In this document: piece by piece, positions 1 through 4,782 of the stretch
How the letters are laid out: each line of letters starts with the position of its first letter
Numbering within the stretch: position 1 is the first letter of the stretch
Source of the DNA: an uncultured Bacteroidales bacterium
GTDB lineage: Bacteria; Bacteroidota; Bacteroidia; Bacteroidales; Marinilabiliaceae
Assembly: GCA_934717675.1 (NCBI GenBank)
Contig: CAKUYZ010000118.1
Location: forward strand, 1 to 5,046
Length of the DNA stretch: 5,046 nt
Direction of reading: 5' to 3'
The notes under the pieces: model-generated
Told to the model about the DNA's origin: nothing
What the model saw: only the letters and a program-made list of their open reading frames with translations
Databases searched by the model: none
Position numbers and translations under genes: made by a program

Positions 1-1614
1 AATGAGCCCCCCCGCCCCAGGCCCGACATTGTAGATGGCCGTCAGCAACCCTATGGCCTGGAGAGTCTTGCCCAGGCCCATATCGTCTGCCAAAATGCCG
101 CCATGGGAATTTCTGGCCAGCGTAAGAAGCCATGCGACACCCTCCGACTGATAGTTTCGCAAAGAGGCTCGCAGGCGGACGCCACCGCCAACAACACCAT
201 CTGAAAATGGCCGCTCAGACCCCACGGCGGCAGGAGGAAGAATTGCGCATGGCAAATTTGCACTATTGGCGGCGGCCAACCGCAATGCGCCATCGGCTTG
301 CACTGACATGAGAGGTATCACGCCACTCCACTGCTCAAACCACTCATCTGGAATGAGGAACACGCCTCCGTCTGGCAACACAAAACAGTTGTCTCCCGAA
401 GATATGTTGCGGAAAAAGCGCTGAAAGGGTATGCGATATTGTCCGGCCTCCACAACTATGCGCAAGTCAAACCAATCGGCCCCCTCTTCCACCTCTGTCA
501 GCAACTCCCAATTGCCTACAAAATAACGACGCCCATCATCGTCAACATCCACTCCAACATCATTGGCCGACAGCGCATCGCGATGAGCGTAGGCCCACTT
601 GACCAGATCTTGCATATCTGCTCGCCCTCCATCAACGGCATAGGCGTCTCCCATAGGCGACAAGCCCAAATCTCGCGTGAGCAAATCAATAACCCTGCCC
701 TCTTCATACGGATTTCGCATAATGACATTGAATGTATATCGCCCATCGTCGTCTACCGACAAAGAGGCCGGTCTCAACTTGCTCAAAGCCGCGCACTCAT
801 TGCCATCATATGTGAACAGCAACTCAAAAACGGCACCAAACACCGACTGCCTAGCCCTGAGCGACGCCCTGAACTTTGGGGACTTCCGCTTGATGGCAAA
901 GCCGTAGGCAGAGACCCAATATGCCCTCACACAACCGAGCACAAATTTGCTCATGTAGCTATTCACAATCTTACTCTCAACCCGGATGCGTTGGCTGGCG
1001 TCAAATGGCCTAAACTTTGCGAAATGTGCGTCAGACACCGAATATATGGTGCGACCCGAGACAAAAACGGCTGGGCTCGAGGACAGCTCGATGAGGTGTG
1101 AATGGAAGAGTGAGACATCGGCGGCCCCATCTGATACTTTTAGCGTGTAGAGCAAATCGCCACTGTCTGCCAAGGTGAAGAAGAATTTAGGACGGCTCTT
1201 GAAGACCGGGGCCAAATCTAAAGCGTCGGACACGTTGACAGTCTGATATTTGTCGGGCCGCAAAAAGACACGAACAGAAGCCTTGGGAATGAGCGTCAAA
1301 GCTTCGCAGATTATTTGGTCAACAAAAGGGCGGACATGGCTTTTAAGCATCTCGGCAGACAGCCCGTCCCAAAAGGCCTTGACTGACTTGCCACGCGCAA
1401 AATTTCGGGCAAGTCGCTGCTCCGAGATACGGTCCAAGACATCTACCAAGCCTTTCACCTCTGCAGTCAGGCCATCAAGCCTCGCAATTGTGAGCGGGGT
1501 GACCAGACCCAAAATCTCAATTACGGCATCGGACAAACGGGACACGAAATATGGAGCCAAGGTGAAACCAAGGACTCGATGCCGCACGACAGCCACTATT
1601 ATTTCTGACCCCAT
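1..1614 (-). CDS. SNF2-family (superfamily 2) DNA-dependent ATPase/helicase, N-terminal part, cut by the window edge
   Basis: The minus strand is open without a stop from an ATG at 1614-1612 to the left edge, giving 538 codons; an in-frame TAG lies directly before the ATG, so this is the most upstream possible start. Near the end of the visible protein (residues about 485-519) are the SNF2 hallmarks: LRNYQSEGVAWL, which is the Q-motif-like entry, then GGILADDMGLGKTLQ, the Walker A/motif I with Lys516 and Thr517. Motifs Ia to VI, including DEAH, must lie beyond the window. Proteins of this family use ATP to translocate on DNA and remodel DNA-protein complexes; the target here is unknown. The first roughly 480 residues show no motif I can name, but they begin in a way (I-x-HR-x-LG, then PY) that I recall from Bacteroidota SNF2 proteins. 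No Shine-Dalgarno sequence and no TAnnTTTG box precede it. It starts 39 nt past the terminator of the M23 gene, so it may depend on an atypical promoter or on readthrough. Confidence 0.9.
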   Translation of the reverse strand, partial: MGSEIIVAVVRHRVLGFTLAPYFVSRLSDAVIEILGLVTPLTIARLDGLTAEVKGLVDVLDRISEQRLARNFARGKSVKAFWDGLSAEMLKSHVRPFVDQIICEALTLIPKASVRVFLRPDKYQTVNVSDALDLAPVFKSRPKFFFTLADSGDLLYTLKVSDGAADVSLFHSHLIELSSSPAVFVSGRTIYSVSDAHFAKFRPFDASQRIRVESKIVNSYMSKFVLGCVRAYWVSAYGFAIKRKSPKFRASLRARQSVFGAVFELLFTYDGNECAALSKLRPASLSVDDDGRYTFNVIMRNPYEEGRVIDLLTRDLGLSPMGDAYAVDGGRADMQDLVKWAYAHRDALSANDVGVDVDDDGRRYFVGNWELLTEVEEGADWFDLRIVVEAGQYRIPFQRFFRNISSGDNCFVLPDGGVFLIPDEWFEQWSGVIPLMSVQADGALRLAAANSANLPCAILPPAAVGSERPFSDGVVGGGVRLRASLRNYQSEGVAWLLTLARNSHGGILADDMGLGKTLQAIGLLTAIYNVGPGAGGLI

Positions 1615-1652
1615 CTATCGAAGTTTTTTAAGACAGAACACAGTTGACCAGA

Positions 1653-1690
1653 CAAAAAAGAGACGCCGCGGGCCACGGCCCACGCGTCTC
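1653..1690 (-). terminator. Intrinsic terminator of the M23 peptidase gene
   Basis: Read on the minus strand, GAGACGC pairs with GCGTCTC as the outer stem (1690-1684 with 1666-1660). An inner GTGGGC/GCCCGC helix has one bulged G and a small CGTG loop. Six T residues (1659-1654) follow directly. The hairpin starts 32 nt after the stop codon of the M23 gene and faces the right way, so it very probably ends that transcript before the SNF2 gene. The plus-strand side has no T tract, so it is one-directional. Confidence 0.85.
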
Positions 1691-1722
1691 GTAAACTAAG
1701 GCTATTTTGCAAGCAAAGCGCC

Positions 1723-2667
1723 CTAACGCACAATGACCCTCTCGCCTATGCGCAAAAGCTTTGATTGGCGGAAACCATTGAGCCTGCAAATATTCGCCAC
1801 CGTGGTGCCATATCGGGCCGCCAAGCCGCCGAGGGTATCGCCACGGCGAATGACGTGAATCTTGCGTTTTGACGCCTCGAGGCTTTCCTTTTCGGACTGT
1901 CCGTAATGAGAGTATATGCTGAAATAGTGCTTCTTGACCAAGAACTGCTCCTCACGAAGTTTGCCAGCCTCAAAATCAATTATTCTCTCAGGGTCGAAAG
2001 CCTGCCCCATAAATCGGGTCTCGAAGTGGAGGTGTGGGCCAGTGCTTCGACCCGTGCTGCCACCGTAACCTATTACGTCGCCAGCCTTCACAACGTCATT
2101 CTCGACCACAGCATGACGGCTCAAGTGGCCGTAATACGTCTCCAAGCCGCTAGCGTGGCGTATGACGACAAGGTTGCCATATCCGCCCGACTGCCTCGTG
2201 GTCTTGACAACACGTACTTTGCCGTCAAAAGCCGCCCTCACAGGGTCTCCAACCTTCAGAGGTATGTCAGTGCCCTTGTGGGGGCGGCGGCGGCGAAAGG
2301 CGTAACGAGAACGCACAGGGCCGACAACAGGAGAGACAAAAGAGTGAGCGGAGTCGGCCAAACTGATGATTATCTCATCTGGCACCTCGTCCAGACTTAT
2401 TCCTTTGTAGGCATGAATGGCCTCATTATCCCAATAATCCTCAAAGTCTTCATCGTCGAATGAGGGATGGCCAAGGTCAACAAGTCTCCACGTCTTGTCT
2501 GAATAGAGGACAAGTTTTGTGTATCGATCATCGGTATCTAGTGTGTCCATAACGGCCCCCGCCCTTAACGTGTCTGCCAGCAATACCACTTTTTGCGCCA
2601 TTCCGTGCCCACAGACGAATGTGGACGAGGCAATCATTGCCAACGCGTATATGAAATTCTTGTTCAC
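1723..2667 (-). CDS. Secreted M23-family peptidoglycan endopeptidase with C-terminal LysM domain
   Basis: The protein has 314 residues. Residues 1-24 form a signal peptide (short basic start, hydrophobic core, AxA-like end at HGMA), so export to the periplasm or outer surface is expected. The LytM/M23 zinc metallopeptidase domain spans about 110-230 and keeps its ligands and catalytic histidines: HKGTD (His130, Asp134), YGHL (His181) and PHLHFE (His212, His214). The family cuts peptide cross-links in peptidoglycan. A LysM domain occupies about 270-313 (IHVIRRGDTLGGLAARYGTT...) and should anchor the enzyme to glycan. The first 85 residues after the signal are acidic and not recognised. The start codon is GTG at 2667-2665; no ATG lies upstream before an in-frame TAA, and the next ATG (codon 11) would remove the basic start of the signal peptide. 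Intact zinc ligands argue for an active enzyme rather than a degenerate NlpD/EnvC-type activator. It has its own promoter and terminator, so it is probably monocistronic. Confidence 0.93.
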   Translation of the reverse strand: MNKNFIYALAMIASSTFVCGHGMAQKVVLLADTLRAGAVMDTLDTDDRYTKLVLYSDKTWRLVDLGHPSFDDEDFEDYWDNEAIHAYKGISLDEVPDEIIISLADSAHSFVSPVVGPVRSRYAFRRRRPHKGTDIPLKVGDPVRAAFDGKVRVVKTTRQSGGYGNLVVIRHASGLETYYGHLSRHAVVENDVVKAGDVIGYGGSTGRSTGPHLHFETRFMGQAFDPERIIDFEAGKLREEQFLVKKHYFSIYSHYGQSEKESLEASKRKIHVIRRGDTLGGLAARYGTTVANICRLNGFRQSKLLRIGERVIVR

Positions 2668-2701
2668 AATATTATTACTGTTTACAACCCAAAAGCGACG
2701 G

Positions 2702-2735
2702 CAAAGTTACACATTTTGTGCCGAGAAGCCTCAAA
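2702..2735 (-). promoter_or_regulatory. Bacteroidota-type promoter for the M23 gene
   Basis: TAACTTTG at 2709-2702 on the minus strand matches the Bacteroides -7 consensus TAnnTTTG exactly. A TTTG at 2735-2732 lies 22 nt upstream, slightly longer than the usual -33 spacing of about 19-21. The expected transcript start is near 2695, leaving a leader of about 30 nt before the GTG start. The box lies 60 nt past the crcB stop. Confidence 0.6.
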
Positions 2736-2769
2736 GACTAACCAGAATAGCACCTTGCCCACATCAGAG

Positions 2770-3159
2770 TTATGCGGCCCAACGCCCAATCAGCCAAAAA
2801 CCAAACGCAACAAAAGCCACACCCAGAACCAGACTGAGAGCCATGTAAGTGACAGCAACGGCGTACTGACCAGACGCCAGAAGGTCAAACCCCTCTCTGC
2901 TGAACGTTGAAAAGGTGGTGAAACCGCCACAAAAACCTGCGACAAGGAAATTTTTCAGTTCGGGTCTGACACTCGAGTCAAGAAAGAGGGCGGACAGAAG
3001 GCCAATGAAAAAGCACCCCAGAATATTGGCTAAGAAGGTCCGGAAAGGGAACGCGCCCAAATGGCCTGACGGCACGGGCATAAGAGACGAGATGGCGAAG
3101 CGGCAGACCGACCCGAGGCCGCCACCAAGGAAAACAGCGAGGAACGAACAGAAAGACAT
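2770..3159 (-). CDS. crcB: Fluoride ion channel/exporter CrcB (Fluc)
   Basis: The 129-residue inner-membrane protein has the length and four hydrophobic segments of single-domain Fluc channels, which act as antiparallel dimers and let F- leave the cell. Visible family motifs are GGGLGSVCRF (residues 12-21), TFLANILGCFFIG (41-53, with the conserved pore Asn45) and GFCGGFTTFSTFS (75-87), which holds the phenylalanines and the TTFST break associated with the central Na+ site and the pore. The reading frame is open 44 codons further upstream (to 3291), but that extension is not Fluc-like and reads through the terminator hairpin at 3179-3207; the only other Met is at 3159-3157, where homology begins, so that start is chosen. 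No Shine-Dalgarno sequence is present. Only one crcB copy is visible, so a homodimer is expected. Confidence 0.95.
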   Translation of the reverse strand: MSFCSFLAVFLGGGLGSVCRFAISSLMPVPSGHLGAFPFRTFLANILGCFFIGLLSALFLDSSVRPELKNFLVAGFCGGFTTFSTFSREGFDLLASGQYAVAVTYMALSLVLGVAFVAFGFWLIGRWAA

Positions 3160-3168
3160 GGCTGCAAG

Positions 3169-3207
3169 AAAATGAAAACAGGCCCCACCCTTTTGGGGCG
3201 AGGCCTG
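3169..3207 (-). terminator. Strong intrinsic terminator between the ribosomal operon and crcB
   Basis: On the minus strand CAGGCCTCGCCC (3207-3196) pairs over all 12 positions with GGGTGGGGCCTG (3190-3179), using two G-U wobbles, around a CAAAA loop. TTTTCATTTT (3178-3169) follows. The hairpin with its T-rich tail ends within 10 nt of the crcB start codon. It lies 148 nt after the rplI stop, so it can serve as the end of the rpsF operon. Because it also lies downstream of the only promoter-like box before crcB, it could instead work as a leader attenuator. Confidence 0.8.
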
Positions 3208-3247
3208 CCTTGTGTGTGTGTTGAAAATGTATCTGCTTTGAAAAATG

Positions 3248-3255
3248 CAAATATA
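3248..3255 (-). promoter_or_regulatory. Candidate -7 box upstream of crcB
   Basis: TATATTTG on the minus strand matches the TAnnTTTG -7 consensus exactly, 88 nt before the crcB ATG. No good -33 TTTG lies 19-21 nt upstream, which lowers confidence. If used, the crcB leader would be about 80 nt and would contain the terminator hairpin at 3179-3207. Confidence 0.35.
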
Positions 3256-3327
3256 CGTCAGCGTACCCAGCCTTTTGACTATCACAATCAAAAAGCTTAC
3301 AGCCCCGAAACTGCCTTAAAGGCAAGA

Positions 3328-3354
3328 AACCAGCTAAAGCCTGACGCTCTGGTT
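3328..3354 (-). other. Hairpin directly after the rplI stop codon
   Basis: AACCAG (3354-3349) pairs with CTGGTT (3333-3328), with a short inner AGC/GCT helix. It begins one base after the rplI stop and is followed by a T-rich but interrupted stretch (TTTCTTGCCTTT). It could be a weak terminator or a 3'-end protecting structure; the much stronger terminator is at 3179-3207. The stretch 3208-3327 otherwise shows only a short palindrome (TGCCTTTAAGGCA, 3324-3312) and a CA repeat near 3210-3222. Confidence 0.35.
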
Positions 3355-3355
3355 A

Positions 3356-3802
3356 TTACTCAGCTACGACATCGAACTCGACGTCGACAGACACCTCGCG
3401 GTGGAGCTTGACGACAGCCGTGTAGTGACCGAGCTCCTTGATGGCCTCCTCTTTGACGAGGATTATCTTGCGGTCAATATCGAAGCCTTTCTCCTTGAGA
3501 GCCTCGGCGATCTGAATGTTGTTGACAGAGCCGAAGATCTTACCCGTGGAGCTAGCCTTGGCGCCGATGGTGAGGGTGATGCCCTGCATCTTGGCGGCGA
3601 GTTCCTCAGCGTCTTGCTTAATCTTGGCGAGCTTGTGCGCGCGCTGCTTGAGGCACTCTGCGAGCTCCTTGCGGGCAGACTCAGTTGCAAGGATGGCGAT
3701 TCCTTTTGGAATGAGATAGTTGCGGCCGTAACCAGGCTTAACGGCGATGATGTCGTCCTTATGACCCAGCTTGGCTACGTCAGTCTTCAGTATAACTTCC
3801 AT
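3356..3802 (-). CDS. rplI: 50S ribosomal protein bL9
   Basis: The 148-residue length is normal for bL9. The N-terminal rRNA-binding domain carries the family signature region (VKPGYGRNYLIPKG, residues 21-34). A long charged connecting helix follows (about 41-73, rich in Lys, Glu and Ala). The C-terminal domain is seen in GKIFGSVNNIQIAEAL (87-102) and the IKELGHYTAVVKLH strand (121-134). bL9 binds 23S rRNA domain V near the base of the L1 stalk and affects reading-frame maintenance. It is the third gene of rpsF-rpsR-rplI, the common order in bacteria, with 22 nt between the rpsR stop and its ATG. That gap contains a perfect 8-nt Shine-Dalgarno sequence, annotated separately. Confidence 0.98.
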   Translation of the reverse strand: MEVILKTDVAKLGHKDDIIAVKPGYGRNYLIPKGIAILATESARKELAECLKQRAHKLAKIKQDAEELAAKMQGITLTIGAKASSTGKIFGSVNNIQIAEALKEKGFDIDRKIILVKEEAIKELGHYTAVVKLHREVSVDVEFDVVAE

Positions 3803-3812
3803 TGTAGTTTAT

Positions 3813-3820
3813 CCTCCTTA
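3813..3820 (-). promoter_or_regulatory. Strong Shine-Dalgarno sequence of rplI
   Basis: TAAGGAGG on the minus strand is fully complementary to the CCUCCUUA end typical of 16S rRNA and sits 10 nt before the ATG. It lies in intergenic DNA, so codon content does not explain it. No comparable sequence precedes the SNF2, M23, crcB or rpsF starts. Confidence 0.8.
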
Positions 3821-3824
3821 CAGC

Positions 3825-4094
3825 TTATTTCAACAAATCGGTAACGTAGGGCAGAAGAGCCAGGTGACGAGCCCTCTTGATGGCCCTTGCGACCTTGCGC
3901 TGATACTTCAGCGAGGTGCCAGTGAGACGGCGAGGCAGAATCTTGCCCTGCTCGTTGAGGAACTTCTTGAGGAACTCAGGGTTCTTGTAGTCAACGTACT
4001 TGATGCCACTCCTCTTGAAGCGGCAGTACTTCTTCTTCTTGACCTCGACAGTAGGAGGGGTGAGATACCTGATCTCTGAGGATGCTTGTGCCAT
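3825..4094 (-). CDS. rpsR: 30S ribosomal protein bS18
   Basis: The 89-residue protein has the bS18 core from KYCRFKRSGIKYVDYKNPEFL (residues 22-42) to GKILPRRLTGTSLKYQRKVA (50-69) and RAIKRARHLALLPY. bS18 dimerises with bS6 and binds the 30S platform. In Bacteroidota ribosomes, bS6, bS18 and bS21 have been reported to form a pocket that hides the anti-Shine-Dalgarno tail of 16S rRNA. Only one cysteine (Cys24) remains, so a zinc-binding cysteine set is not present. The ATG follows the rpsF stop after 3 nt, which points to tight coupling with rpsF. Confidence 0.98.
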   Translation of the reverse strand: MAQASSEIRYLTPPTVEVKKKKYCRFKRSGIKYVDYKNPEFLKKFLNEQGKILPRRLTGTSLKYQRKVARAIKRARHLALLPYVTDLLK

Positions 4095-4097
4095 TGC

Positions 4098-4448
4098 TTA
4101 GTTCTCCTTTACTTCTTCTTTTTTAGCTGCGTTTCTTCTAGTCTCGCTGTACTTGACAGCGTACTTCTCCATCTTGAAGGTAAGGAAGCGGAGGAGACGC
4201 TCGTCTCGACGGTAAGCGGTCTCAAGCTTCAAGATGAAGCTCGGGTCAGCCTTAAACTCGAACAGGTTGTAGAAACCCGTCGTCTTCTTCTGAATCGGGT
4301 AAGCCAGCTTGCGCATGCCCCAATTCTCTTCGTTTACCATCTCGCCTCCGTTAGCAAGGATCAAGTCCTTGTACTTCTGCACCGCTTCCTTCATCTGTGC
4401 ATCAGACAAAACGGGAGTTAAAATGAAAACGGTTTCGTAGTTGTTCAT
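4098..4448 (-). CDS. rpsF: 30S ribosomal protein bS6
   Basis: The 116-residue protein begins NNYETVFILTPVLSDAQ, the usual first strand and helix of bS6, and carries the central WGMRKLAYPIQKKTTGFYN block (residues 43-61) and RRDERLLRFLTFKM (80-93). The C-terminal tail (about 100-116) is charged and of low complexity, as in many bS6 proteins. bS6 forms a heterodimer with bS18 on the 30S platform. It is the first gene of the operon. A Bacteroidota-type promoter lies about 37 nt upstream; no Shine-Dalgarno sequence precedes its ATG, unlike rpsR and rplI. Confidence 0.98.
   Translation of the reverse strand: MNNYETVFILTPVLSDAQMKEAVQKYKDLILANGGEMVNEENWGMRKLAYPIQKKTTGFYNLFEFKADPSFILKLETAYRRDERLLRFLTFKMEKYAVKYSETRRNAAKKEEVKEN
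4104..4109 (-). promoter_or_regulatory. Shine-Dalgarno sequence of rpsR, inside the rpsF 3' end
   Basis: AAGGAG (within AAAGGAGA) lies 9 nt before the rpsR ATG. It is encoded by the Lys-Glu codons just before the last Asn codon and stop of rpsF, so it may be partly a coding coincidence. The spacing is ideal for ribosome binding. Confidence 0.55.
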
Positions 4449-4484
4449 AAAACTTACGTTGGTTATGTGTTTATAAAAACGGTG

Positions 4485-4515
4485 CGAATTTAGCCAATAT
4501 CAGCCAATAAAGCAA
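4485..4515 (-). promoter_or_regulatory. Promoter of the rpsF-rpsR-rplI operon
   Basis: On the minus strand TTG (4515-4513) is followed after exactly 20 nt by TAAATTCG (4492-4485), a 7-of-8 match to the -7 consensus TAnnTTTG with its expected -33 partner. The predicted transcript start near 4478 gives a leader of about 30 nt, A/T-rich and without obvious structure. Confidence 0.55.
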
Positions 4516-4553
4516 GACGGGGCGGTCGAAAAGACGTCATTACCGCACAAAAT

Positions 4554-4574
4554 AGCCATTGAGCATTGATGGCT
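4554..4574 (-). terminator. Weak terminator-like hairpin upstream of the rpsF promoter
   Basis: On the minus strand AGCCAT (4574-4569) and ATGGCT (4559-4554) form a 6-bp stem around a 9-nt loop, followed by ATTTTG. It is downstream of the L,D-transpeptidase and small ORF and just before the rpsF promoter, a sensible place for transcription to end. The stem is short and the T tract poor, so it may have no function. Confidence 0.3.
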
Positions 4575-4603
4575 GCCACATTCTTCGCTTTATTTTGAGA
4601 CGC

Positions 4604-4635
4604 ATTGCGCAAAAATTTATGACTTATGGCGCAAT
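4604..4635 (-). repeat. 7-bp perfect inverted repeat with 18-nt spacer
   Basis: ATTGCGC at 4604-4610 and its complement GCGCAAT at 4629-4635 flank an A/T-rich spacer that contains the stop codon of the possible small ORF. There is no T tract on either side, so it does not look like a terminator. It might be a protein-binding dyad or chance. Confidence 0.25.
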
Positions 4636-4757
4636 ATCTCGGCCATTTCGTCGCCGCGCCATATGCTGTATAAACTCGCCGTCCGCTTGGTTTTCCGAGC
4701 CTCGGAGAGCCTTAATGTATGAACATTGGCCTGGGCATCGAGGGGAGACTTCGACAT
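4617..4757 (-). CDS. Possible small protein, 46 codons, unknown function
   Basis: An ATG at 4757-4755 opens a 46-codon frame ending in TAA at 4619-4617: it starts MSKSPLDAQANV and ends SIWRGDEMAEILRHKS. The protein is basic and soluble-looking, with no membrane segment or signal peptide and no motif I recognise. GAGAGG directly abuts the ATG, too close for a normal Shine-Dalgarno. It starts 25 nt after the L,D-transpeptidase stop, so it could be co-transcribed with it. In-frame TGA upstream rules out a longer form. At this length a chance ORF is quite possible. The opposite-strand frame over the same region overlaps the transpeptidase and looks like noise. Confidence 0.25.
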   Translation of the reverse strand: MSKSPLDAQANVHTLRLSEARKTKRTASLYSIWRGDEMAEILRHKS

Positions 4758-4782
4758 CCTCTCAATTGTTCAGACGCGGCCT

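Noticed and set aside
7..13. Run of seven C (G on the coding strand) in the SNF2 gene as a phase-variation tract
   Set aside because: The frame remains open to the edge and the run encodes a plausible glycine-rich loop; seven bases is too short to claim phase variation without strain comparison.
439..1101. Plus-strand 220-codon open frame
   Set aside because: It is fully antisense to the SNF2 gene, has no family-like sequence, and the minus-strand frame shows clear conserved motifs.
3208..3222. CA/TG dinucleotide repeat
   Set aside because: Only about five units, non-coding, with no evident role.
3160..3291. 44-codon N-terminal extension of CrcB
   Set aside because: The extension is not hydrophobic in the Fluc manner, reads through the terminator hairpin, and homology begins exactly at the internal ATG at 3159.
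4449..4500. S6:S18-binding leader motif before rpsF
   Set aside because: An ACCG occurs near 4481-4484, but it lies at or before the predicted transcript start and I could not form the required bulged hairpin around it.
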